Below are positions 50,901 to 61,579 of a stretch of DNA of 64,000 nt, piece after piece. The notes under the pieces are model-generated. The model was not told the DNA's origin and did not search any database. It saw only the letters and a program-made list of their open reading frames with translations. The translations under genes were made by a program, and so were the position numbers. How positions within the stretch are numbered: position 1 is the first letter of the stretch; every line of letters starts with the position of its first letter. The DNA is from Tyto alba (Eukaryota; Chordata; Aves; Strigiformes; Tytonidae), in the NCBI RefSeq assembly GCF_018691265.1, contig NW_024881282.1, positions 23,642,899-23,706,898 on the forward strand, in the 5' to 3' direction.

Positions 50901-51833
50901 GAGAGGAGGGTGTGTCGGGAAGTTCAGGTGGTACCTTGGGACTTAGATGATCTGTGTCCAGGTTTCTGCCCTGCCAGTGACTCCCTTGGGTAAGATGCTC
51001 CCATTCCCTCTGCCTTTTGCCCCTCGTTCTCCAAGGGAAAACAGCGCTTCCATAACCCCAAGGCATATGAGAATAATACTTCAGAGCCTGTGAGGCATTC
51101 AGGGATGGTAGGAGAGATTGCCATATCAGGCCCTGAAGAGTTTCACTCTGCATTACCTTTTGACTGTACGCTCTGGACAGCAAAGGGAGTCCATCAGAGC
51201 ACTCAGGGCATCTGACTTTAAAATGCAAAGCAATGTTTGACCTGATCTACACAGGGAACTAATGTTCTGCTGTAAATCTCTCTAATTCATTCTGCAGAAT
51301 GCTTTCCCTCCACTCTGCCTCATTTCACCTGTCTCTTGCATTTCTTGCTTAAAACATGAAAACTATTCATATCTATTTTTATATCATTCATTTTCTTTTC
51401 CTAGTGACCACTTTTTTTGCCTTGCTTAATTCCACTTAATCTGAAACTGTTCTTACTCCCTTCTTCCTCCTCCTCATCCATGAGCTCAGGCAGGAGCCAC
51501 CCATCGCTGGGATACTTGCTAGGACCGTGCAGGCGGGTAAATCCTGGGATTTACAGACCCTTTGCAGCAAGAGGTGGCTGGCTAGGGCTGGCCGCAGGGT
51601 ATATTGCAAGAGGGACGTGCATCCCAGTTCCTGCATCCCGTTTGGTGCCTGGGTGAGGCTGAGATGAGTGGTTATTCCTTCCTTCTGCTGCGTGCTCACC
51701 ATGTGCGGGAGAGATTGGCGTGTGCTGAGCCAGGAGCTGGGGAACAGCTTGGGTCCTCAACGGGCTTGGCCTCTGAGGAGCACTGCGGTGCAAAACAGGA
51801 GCTTGCTGGAGTGATAGCTGGAGAGAGAAAGGG

Positions 51834-51877
51834 AAAAAAAAAAAAAAAAAAAAGAAAAAGAAAAAAAAAAAAAAAGA
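51834..51877. repeat. A-rich (A)n(G) tract
   Basis: Forty-four bases almost wholly A with scattered G, all purines on one strand. It is not preceded by a recognisable retrotransposon 3' end, so it is best treated as simple sequence. Confidence 0.85.
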
Positions 51878-52666
51878 GTATAAGATCCTTGTGGATGCAA
51901 GCCTTCAAAGGTGCTGTCTTTGCCCTCTCCTTACCTTTTTTCTTTTCCCTACTTGCAAGAAAGGAGATCCAGCGGCTAAGATATTACCACGGGACTCAGG
52001 AGACTTAGTTTAGTTGGTTTGCAGAGTTAATTTTCTTTGGTTTAGATCCCTGAAACAGTGTCCTCAGAGTGGAGTCAGCAAAGTGGCAAAGGCAGGAGTG
52101 GGAGCACGGGATCAGAGCCAGAGAGGAGCCCGTCCTCATCTGCAGCAAGAAGCTGTTTGACTCAGCTGTAACATGAAATTGCATCTGCCAGCCAGTGGGG
52201 CCAGCCGTTTGGTTTTGCCTGTGCTCCTGTGCCCTCTTGTTAAGAGAGAACATTTTTTTTTCTTCCCTTGTAGGGATGAAGCTTGGGATGATGAAAGAGT
52301 CTAGTAAGGACTGTAGCAATGATGACAAAAGTGCCTGCCTAGGACCCAGGCAGCTGCTTGCCGTGCCCCTCTTTACCCAACACCCCCCAAAGTGGCCTGA
52401 GTGGGAGAAAAGATGCCATTCTGGGGGACAGCTGACTGCCGTGCCTTCCTGGGAGAAACATGCTGCTTCCATCAGTGCTGTAGGTAACAAATCTTGTCAG
52501 AGGTGCCAGGCCCTGCAAGTCATTTACAGCAGATTTCCTTGAGGTAGCGATGAAATCCGTGATGTTTTTGTTTGGCATCTGCAACCCTCGTGGAAAGAAA
52601 ACAGTGTGACTCTTGCCTTGCATTTGCAGCTGAAGCTTTCTCAAGGACAGAAAAGAAGAAGCATCT

Positions 52667-52669
<3 letters not shown>

Positions 52670-52697
<28 letters not shown>
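52670..52697. repeat. T28 homopolymer
   Basis: Twenty-eight T on the plus strand, the longest A/T homopolymer in the window. If it were a retroposon tail, the retroposed sequence would lie on its right on the minus strand, but nothing recognisable is there. Confidence 0.9.
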
Positions 52698-55600
52698 GTC
52701 TTCTGCAGCTACAAACAGTGTTTTTCTGGCATGAATTGAGAGGCATAGGGCTCTGTGGGAGTGATTCGCTTCTAGGAATTTATTTCACATGGCTTTGAGT
52801 GGCTCAGCAAGATAGGATGGGAAAAAAGAAACAGACCCAAACCTCCAAATAACTGAAAAAGAGCCCAGCAAATGAGTCCTCACATCTCCTGCTTCCCCAG
52901 CAGAATGAAAACCTTTCCAAGAGACCTGATATATCTACTGCCAACGTTAAGCATTTTGTGGTTTGTTTTTTAAAGAAAAGCCAGGTTACACTACAAAGTG
53001 TCACCTGCCCAACTTTAAGTTGAAACGAATAAATAGTCTAGGGTTTGCCTTTAATTTCCTGTCCAGTGCCAGTTTTCCTGGGACTGACATGGGTCATCTG
53101 TGAAATGCTCTGAGAAGCTGGGGGCCAGGAAGGCAGCTCCCTGGCCCCATTGCCTCCACGGTGGCTGATGAAACACCGAAGAGCTCTAGCAGCCGACGAG
53201 CCTGTATCCCGGCAGGCTGGCTCTCTGTTTCTGCCCCCGCCAGCTGCTCCCAGCGCAGGGTTTCCTGCTCAGTCTCACCTTTCAAGAAGGGACTGTGTCC
53301 AGTTCCCTTTCAGAAAAAGCAATTTTTCAAATTGTCCTTGTCTGAAAGAAAATACTGTGTTCAGCAGCAGCGAAGTGCTCTCTGGCGTGTGCTGCGCTGA
53401 TGTGATGGGGCTTTGCCATGAGCCCAGCAAGTTTTGCTCATTTCTATACTGTGTCGTGGTAAGCCAGCATATACAGCATTTTTCCTTTACCCTAGAACTT
53501 CCTCCCAGGACCCTGCCAGTAATTTGACTGTGCTTTGATAAACCATCACGCAGACACGACGTGGAACTGTAGTCCTAATGGCCTGTGTTAATTAAAAATC
53601 AAGTGACACTTTCTCAGGAGAAAGATCTTTAGTTCCAGTGTTTTCCTAATTATACCAAGCCAGCCTATTACCAGCCCCATAGTTTCATTTATTGTTCAAT
53701 ATGCCTAAATTCCTGCATGCCATTGCACTGCATTATTTTGTCATGTTCCACCCCATCATTTCAAAGTAGGTTGCCTACTTGTTTAAAACGGCAGCAAAAG
53801 CTTTAAAGTCCTGAGGAGAGACAAGCCGTATCTTTACTGGGATGATGTACAGTCTGCCGGTTTGATTTCACTGCCTTATAGCACCAGTTGAGAAACTCTT
53901 TGACTTTTTGTCTCTCCTGGCTTCTAAAATAGCAAGAGATAAACAGGAAAAAGAGGAGACACCTTCTGTTTGATATTGTTTGACTCTCAAGTCAGTTCAG
54001 CCTCTGATATTAATAACTTCCTGTTTTGTTGTGAGTCTTCTGACAAGTGAAGAGCCTCCATGTGTGTTGGCTTTTCGTCCTGAACTTAAGCAACTAAAGG
54101 ACTGGTGTGTTCCCAGGCTCTGGGCTACAAATGCCAGTTTTCTGCTTACCTTCAGAACAAAATTTTAGAATTGAAAGCCAAATTGCTGAAAATCAGGTGG
54201 CTACGCCCACAATTAGTTGCCAAAATAAAAATGACCTGACTGTCTCAGCGGTTGAACACCTGCAAACCCTGTCAGTATCTTGGGACTTGAGAGGACAGAA
54301 TCTATACAAATCAGACTAATTATATGTAGGAACTCAAATAAGGATCCTAATTTGAAACTCTGGACTGCTGTTCATTGCTGAGGATGTGCTGAGAAGCTAG
54401 AAACAGAAAAGAGGATCTGCAAAAAATGTGGAGAAAGGTGCATTTGTGTAATATCACTTGTGCAAGATGTTTGTGAAATGTGGTGCGTGCTGCATTGCAT
54501 CATTTTTCACATACACTTAAATTAGTAAGACTCTTTCTTTTCCAGCTATCCAAATAATGTTCCCTGTGAGCTGAACTTCTTCCTCTGGATAATACACCAG
54601 TTTGCTACATGCTGGAGAAGCGGGGTGCCCCCGAATGCCTGATGCCTGTGTACTGCCCAGGGCTGCTGCTCTGCGTAACCAGGAACCATCTCTGGATCAC
54701 CGTGTGTGACAGGACGGCTTGGGCTTGGCAGTTCTATGAGATGTAAAAATCAAGCCAGCTAATCAAGATTTAAACCAACGCCGAACTGAAAAGACTAGCG
54801 AGTGGTCCAGCCACGAGTTAATTCATTAGTTGCGGTAAATATTGCTAGAAGAGCTTGTCAAAAGGAAATGTGAAGCAGCTGAAAAGAAACGTCCTTAAAG
54901 TGAATGTCAAAGGCTTTTGCAGCTGTCATCCAGTGGAATGGGAGACTCCAGACTTTGGAGAGAAAATGAGAGTAAAAGAAATAAAAATTTGAGTACAGAG
55001 GATAAAGTACCAGTTTCCACTGGGTGATTATAAAGGAAGCGATCTTGCCACTGCAGGGACTTAATTAGAGACTGAATCTCACAACTGTCTAATGTCTCCT
55101 CCAGTACACTGAGAAACCCAAACCAGCTACAGCGGTCTGTTCAGACCGGCAGCAGCAGGAGGCTCTGCTGCTTCAGGGGCACACTGAAATGCCAGTTTTA
55201 TGTAGCTGGAGGTCATTTCCAGTGTTCTTGAATCCTGTAGTCTGTTCAGTGGTCACTTAGGACCAGGGGAGCAACTTCATTCTCTTGCCTGGCCAGGACG
55301 GCATCATCTTGGTCCTACAGAAGGCAACAACGGAGCTCCCACTGCTGTGTACCCAAGCCTCCTGGAGGAAAGGTACCAGGACCCGTTTTCCTAGGCAAAC
55401 CTAAGAGTTAATTGTCAACAAGAGAGAATTTCATGTTTCTGTGACGGATGTGATGAATCGCTGCTTTTGTTGGTCTCTGAAATGTGCAGATCAGGTGTGG
55501 GTCCTCGGGCCTTCCTGGAGATGCCAGTGCTGTCAGTCAGTGGTTGCGTGCATCGGTTCCCTTAAGCCTTGGTGCAGGGCTCAGCTCTCCTGCCTCGCTC

Positions 55601-58600
55601 CAGCTATTGCCCGCCTGAGACACTGTCACCCTTCTTTCCCTCCTTTTGGAAATGTGGAAGCACTGGCCGTAGCTTGAGGCTAACCTTTGGCAGCAATGCC
55701 CAGCCCTGCCCTGGCTGTTCCCTCTTAACTCTGAGCTGCAGTGCATCACCTCTCCGTCGGTGTGCTGAGCAGAGAACTCCTGAAGTTAGGGTTTTTCTTT
55801 GTTTGGTACTTTTTTTTTTTCTAAGCAGCAACAAGTCTTTGCTGGATTTTATTTCAGACTGGTCTGTTCTGGGCCCTGGACCTCAACACTCCCCTCCTGG
55901 TGCCGGGAAGGGCTGAACGGGCGGGAGCCATGGTCTGGAGTAAGTGAGCAGCGAGGTCAGCAGGAAGGAATTATTTTAGCTGATATTGCCAGCAAAGTCA
56001 TTTTTTAAGTAACCCTGTCCCTGCAGAGTGATTCTGTGCAGGCGAGGCTTGAGGAGAGTGCAGGGATCCCTTCCAGTGTCACTACTACTAGCAGCCACGT
56101 TTTTCTGTAGCAGGATTTTCCCGGCGTAGGGAGGGCTGTGCCTTCTGCGGCTGCTCGGAGAGCTGAGCGCTCCTGGGAGGAGCGCCGGTGACTGCTCGGG
56201 ATGGGTAGATGCATTGTGTACTGGGGACAGTGGCTTACCAGTCTCCTCTGGAGCTGGGAAGAGGTAAGTGACCTACCCAGAGAGAGCTCAGCATTGCTAA
56301 CATCTGACAAGGACATTTTCATAACCAAGATAAATGAACAGATGCCTTTTTGCTCTAGGGAGATAATTTCTTCTGTGCTACTAGCCTGAGACCATTTGCT
56401 TGGCTTAGCCTGTATTTTTACCATATGCAACAAGCCTTAACCACTTCATTTAAGGCTGTTATTCATTTGAATATGAAACATTTCTGGCATTTTTTTCCCA
56501 TTTTTCTGGCCCTTGCATGTTGCTAATGTCTCCACTCCTGTATATATGTTTTCTTCTCTAACATTTCAGTTCTCCTCTCTTGTAATATTTTAAACCCTTA
56601 ATTGCCTGATGCTGCAGATGGAGAGTATTAGTTACCTTCCGTCACCACGCTGGCCACGATGACTTCCTTTGCTTGACAAGTTGATTACTTTGTCAAGATG
56701 AGCATTAAGTCTTTCTGGAGTATCGCTGTGCGTCTTGTGCCAGATTGCAATTGCAAGGTGGTTTCTTATTGGACGTGCAGTTTCTCCAGACACAGAATAC
56801 CAGGAGTAAAACCAGGATTTTGCGGGGCTTTTTTCAGCACTTCCTTACTGAGATTGATGTTGCTCCAGTTTATACCAATAGGATTTGGATGGCTGTATCT
56901 CTAAATGTGACAAACTCGTGCATGGCAAGCAAACCCAACTGATGAAATTCCATTGATAAAGAAAATTCCCATCCTGGCAACCACCCAGCAAAGTCGGCAA
57001 GTAGCGATTAGGCGTTAATAATAACTGCACCAAGTCTGCCAAAGCTGCTGGAGATGTGACTAACAGGCACCTCCGTGGAGCCAAAGAATTGTTGCAGTGC
57101 CTGCTCCCTGCTGCGCATCCAAAACGGCAGTGTCCTGGGTGAGTGGTGGGGCTCACGGGCTCCCCAGCGTTCCAGTTACGGACAGCAGGGAACAGAAAGG
57201 AGCCTTTGCAAAAGCGTTGCAAAAACGGCTTAACACTCTGTAGGCTCATTAAGGTGAGAAAAACTTCCTCTCCACTGTATGGTAGGGCATCGCTGGGGCT
57301 GGTGTCTCAGATCTTGCCATCAACATGTTGAGTCCATCGCTCCCCTTCACAGACCCAATGCACAGTGTGGGATCCAGTCGTGGCTCTGCTTGCCAAAGCA
57401 TCTATACAGGGCACCAAACCTTGCCTCCTTATGCCATGCACATGCTGCCCAGGCCTCCAGAGACTTCCACCTGGTCATATTCTGCATGACCCCTAAAAGA
57501 GGGTAGACAGCAGTTGCGGCACAGAAGCTGTAGCAGTAACAGTGCTTTCAGATTGGTCACTGGATATAATTGAGGCAAAAGAGCAAAACCCAAGGAAATT
57601 AAACACATTTCATAGCAGTTCCTGAGGGAGAGCAGATCTCATAGCTTGTGAACTGCAAACCAGGTCAAGAGGGCTGGACAGAGAAATTGCTGACATTGGC
57701 CCCAAAATGTCATTGTTAAGGTAAGAAAAACATCCAAATATTTCTTAATTTTTCCTAGTTGATACGTTATAAGGAAGTGTCATCCAGACCACTATAGGTA
57801 TTAAGAATTTGGGAAACAACGCTAAGCAACACAAAGAACAAAAAACAGTGGGTGTATTCTGAGAAGAGAGGGAAATTGAGTCCTGTGCCGCTGAATGCTC
57901 CAGGAGAATAAATCCTAATAGCTACAGCAGCCAAATGTCATCTGGGACCAGAGTGTGAACAACTCTTCTGTGATATTATTTAGTGAATGTCTCAACTTCT
58001 TGAGCTTGTTGCAGAAGATAAAAGAAAAGCTTGGCCAGCATTATTATCTGATGGTGCAGGAACATTCCTTTCTCTAACCACGTGTGGTAGTATCTGACCC
58101 GTCTTGGATATCTGAGCAGGCAGGTCAGAGGAAAGCAGTGTGCAGACTTGGTTTTCAAAGCCACCTATTTCCAGTAAGCATGAACTTCATTTTCTTTTAG
58201 GAGCTCAGTTTTCCTGGCATACTGTAACAGAAATAAACAAAAGCATGGTATACTTATATGATGAACCTCAGGACCATCCCGTCTACGGCCAAACCAGCTC
58301 TGGGGGGCAGTGTGAGCACTGAGGGCAGATGTTGGGCCGCTCTTGTCCCTGGCAGATGTGGTCCTGGGGTTTCTCTCCTCACAGGATCCCATAGCGAGAC
58401 CTTAGCAAAGAGCAGAGACAGAGCTTTTCTCGTGTCACACCACACATGACAACGCAAGGTTGCGTTGGAGCACCTCTATATTGACCCACCTCAGATTGGC
58501 TTTGTGTAAGAATGGAAGAGCAATGGGTACCCACCTCCTTATTGTTTTGTGGTTTGTTTTTTTTTTCTTTCTTTTGGTGTTTGCGGGAAGGAGGAAAAGC

Positions 58601-58941
58601 ACCTTTTACTGCCTGAGTTTATGACATTCCTGCTCCCCCTGGGTGGAAAGGGGCCTTTTCTCTCTCTCTGCCTATGAGGGAAGCACTGCCTATTGGTGTG
58701 AGTGATGGGCAGGACACTCTCTCAGGGCAGACCTTGCTCTCCCCAGGGACCTGCACCCCAGCCACTCCCTGCCCTAGGCTGGGAACCCCTGGCCTGTTCC
58801 TTTCTGAGGTCCCCTCTCCCGTACTTTTGAGCCCTGCCACTTTCTGTCTTTGAAAAAGCAGGCTCCCTGGGGGGGTCCAGAAGAGCAGAGGGTCTCCATC
58901 GGGGCTATCTCCTTGCAGGGGATGAAGAAGGGGTCTCCACC

Positions 58942-58960
58942 GGGGGGGGGGGGGGGGGGG
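58942..58960. repeat. G19 homopolymer
   Basis: Nineteen G in a locally G-rich stretch (58860-58965) with several further G-runs, giving G-quadruplex potential on the plus strand. The length may be unreliable in the assembly. Confidence 0.88.
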
Positions 58961-60516
58961 TTGCTGCAGGCAGGAGCAGTCATGCGCTTCCCTCTGCAGC
59001 TGGCAGCACTCTAATTTTTCCCGTCATTTATTACCTGACAACTGGTTTTGTGTGTTTCCCTCCAGGCTGGGAGCCAGGAGGGCTGGCGCTTGGGACACCT
59101 CCTCCTGGTACGCTGCCAAGGACGGTGGCAATGTCCTCCCTCTGAGGGTGGTGGCTCCCCGGCCCCGGGCACTCAGCATCCGTCCCCGCCGCTTGCCCGA
59201 CCCTCCCTCCCCTCGAGACCTACTTTTGCTGGGAGAGGCAAGGTAACCTCGCCACTGAAAATAGCTGGGACGGCAGCCAGCGGAGATTAATGGCATCATT
59301 AACGTCCCCAGTTTATTTATAGGCTTAAAAAAGCCTCGGACCTGCAAACTGAGCAGAATTGCTCTGTGTAACGCAGGGACTCCCCGGTCCCCTACTTCTG
59401 CCTTTCCCCTTCCTGCTATTTCATCCTCGTCTCTGCGACTGTAAAACCTCTGGAGCAGGGACTGTCTCTCATTGTAAACCTTCCTTACTAGGGGGATACA
59501 CACGGATATATTTTTTCCATGAACGCTGTATTTGTCTGGTCTCCTTCCTCCACCCAATTCTTTCTGCGTTCACTGTGTCCTGTGGCCCCCTCTTCGGGAA
59601 AATTCTCTTTTTCATGAATTCCTGAGGCATAGGCTGAGCAGTCGTCACAGGAATTAGTGATTTTCCGCCTTGGGTTTTAAACTGTGAGCTCTGTGGGAGA
59701 GCACCTAGGACGTGTGGGGTGCTAGTGAAACATGCAGATGTAATTAATGACCATGGAGGTCTTCCTACGGGAGCCAGCCGAGCCAGCCCAGCTCCCAGGT
59801 CCTCCAGGAACCTCGTGGGACTGGCAGGGAAAGAAAAACCACCCCGAGTGTGTTGGCCCCAGAAGAGGAGTTTTCAGCACGTGACCTGCGGCCGCACTGC
59901 CTGGCCTCTTTCCCAGCACTCGGTGAAAGGTAAGTGAGAAAAGAAGCTTGTTGTCAGCAGGCACAAATCCAAGGAATTGGCTGTGTGACTGGGAGATGGC
60001 TCCACGGGTGGGAGAAAAAAAGCAAAAATATCAGGAGAGAGCTCTCCCGCCCAGAAACATGGATAACCAGCGTGGCACCTCATGGAAGTGAGGTTGCTTC
60101 AGAGGGCAACCACCCTTCACTTTGTGTTGTTTTTTTTTTTTGTTCTGTCAATCTGAGATAAACTCCTGTGTCAGTCTTTCTTTGGACCTCTGTCTTCTAG
60201 GCTCTGAAATAAATGCCAGAGAACTGCTCAAACCGCTGCTGTCTTTCTTTTCTTTTTTTTTTTTTTTTTCATCTGGGCAACAAGAATCCTTCAGGGCAGA
60301 GTAAAGGAGCCCAAAATGCTAGGAGGGTTTCTCTGCCGTGGCCGCTCTAGGTGAAACCACAACCCTGGGACCCCTTTGACCCCCAACATCTGGTGGGTTG
60401 GAGGCATCTCAGTGCTTTCCTTTCCCGTTCTTCTCTATCCCACTTGAGTTCTCCAGGTCCCTTCCATCCCCTCCTGGCCAGGACCCAGCTCTCTGCTGTG
60501 ATGGGGAGGACAGTGC

Positions 60517-60622
60517 CTGCTCAGCACCTCACTTTCCGTGTCTGTTAAATGGGACTGTGACACTTAACCGGCTTTATATAATCCTTTGAAGGACAAAAGC
60601 CTAAGTGCAATTATTCAGTCAT
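60517..60622 (-). mobile_element. MIR/CORE-SINE-like relic, minus orientation
   Basis: The plus strand reads ACCTCACTTTCCGTGTCTGT, TAAATGGGACTGTGACACTTA, TATATAATCCTTTGAAGGA and AAGTGCAATTATTCAGT. This is the complementary order of the MIR core (cctcagtttcccc.tctgtaaaatggg...actta...atcctttgagatg...aagtgcaa.tatt). Divergence is high but several blocks are in the right order and spacing. Confidence 0.6.
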
Positions 60623-61508
60623 CCAAAGATCATAACCGGGAGAGTATTTATTTCCATGTCTGTTATATGTGAGATCCTGTATAATTTAGAAGACTTCAAG
60701 GAAAAAGCAGGTCATGTGCAGCATCTGAGAAAAAGGTGGAAAAAGGCAATGTTTTAACTATATTCATCCTAGGAAAGAGACACCTGTTATGTAGTTGTCT
60801 CTTATCTAAATTCCTGAACATCTAACCAGAAAAATCAGCACAAATTTCTCTCTAGACTGATGCCAGACTAGAGGAGTGAGTCTTGTGGCAAAAGGGGCCA
60901 TCTACATCTCAAACTGATTGCCTGCTTTGAAAAGTGAACATAAAAGGTGAAAGATTTTATTTTATTTTATTTTTTTTTTTAACAAGACAACTAAACCACA
61001 TTTTGGCTGCAGAACAGCTATCTCCTGGACCTCAGTGCTGCACAGCTTCTTTGGAATTACTCACCCCTTGATACAGAAAGCAAGAGCAGGGATTTTTTTT
61101 TTTTTTTTTTCCTGTTTCACTAGGCTACACCCAGTTGTAACCATATTTAACCTTCCTTTTTCTAGCTGCCAACACTGGGTGGCACTAAGTAACTCCTTCT
61201 GACATTTTACAAAATTGACTCTAAAAACTTGAATCACACTGACTTGGCTCCACTCTGTCCTGACAGCAAATGGTTTTATTTGAGAAACTTCTGATCATAT
61301 GGTTGTTGCAGTAGAAACATCTGGCTGGCATGGCACGTTTTGTACTTCCTTGGCTTGTTGCGTTGTTAAAGCTCTCCTGGAACTCCGACCCCACAGGTTT
61401 AGTAAAGGTTAAATGTGCTGTTGGGCTTGAAGTCCAAATTTCCTGTACTGAGGTGAGAACTGATGGAATACTTGAAAATAACTGTGCTTTACGCTGGAGA
61501 TTTAAATG
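60623..61508. other. Non-coding DNA with T-rich tracts
   Basis: It contains a (TTTTA)n-like tract at 60955-60980 and T18 at 61093-61110. No gene or exon was recognised. Confidence 0.6.
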
Positions 61509-61579
61509 AATCTCACGGAATCACAGCATGGTTGAGGTTGGAAGGGACCTCTGGAGATCACCTCGGCCAAGCCCCTGCT

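Larger units (their letters stand above)
48111..60516. other. Long gene-free stretch rich in homopolymers
   Basis: About 12 kb with no recognisable coding exon, RNA gene or transposon. It contains an A-rich tract (51834-51877), T28 (52670-52697), G19 (58942-58960), T17 (60253-60269) and a small CpG-rich patch near 59130-59230. Some open frames exceed 150 codons (for example minus 50638-51228) but have no domain signature. Confidence 0.5.

Noticed and set aside
50638..51228. 196-codon open frame on the minus strand
   Set aside because: No recognisable domain, no conserved motif and no clear splice boundaries; lengths like this occur by chance in DNA of this composition.
59024..59557. 177-codon open frame on the minus strand
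   Set aside because: Arginine/glycine-rich frame through a CpG-rich patch, with no domain and an overlapping open frame on the other strand.
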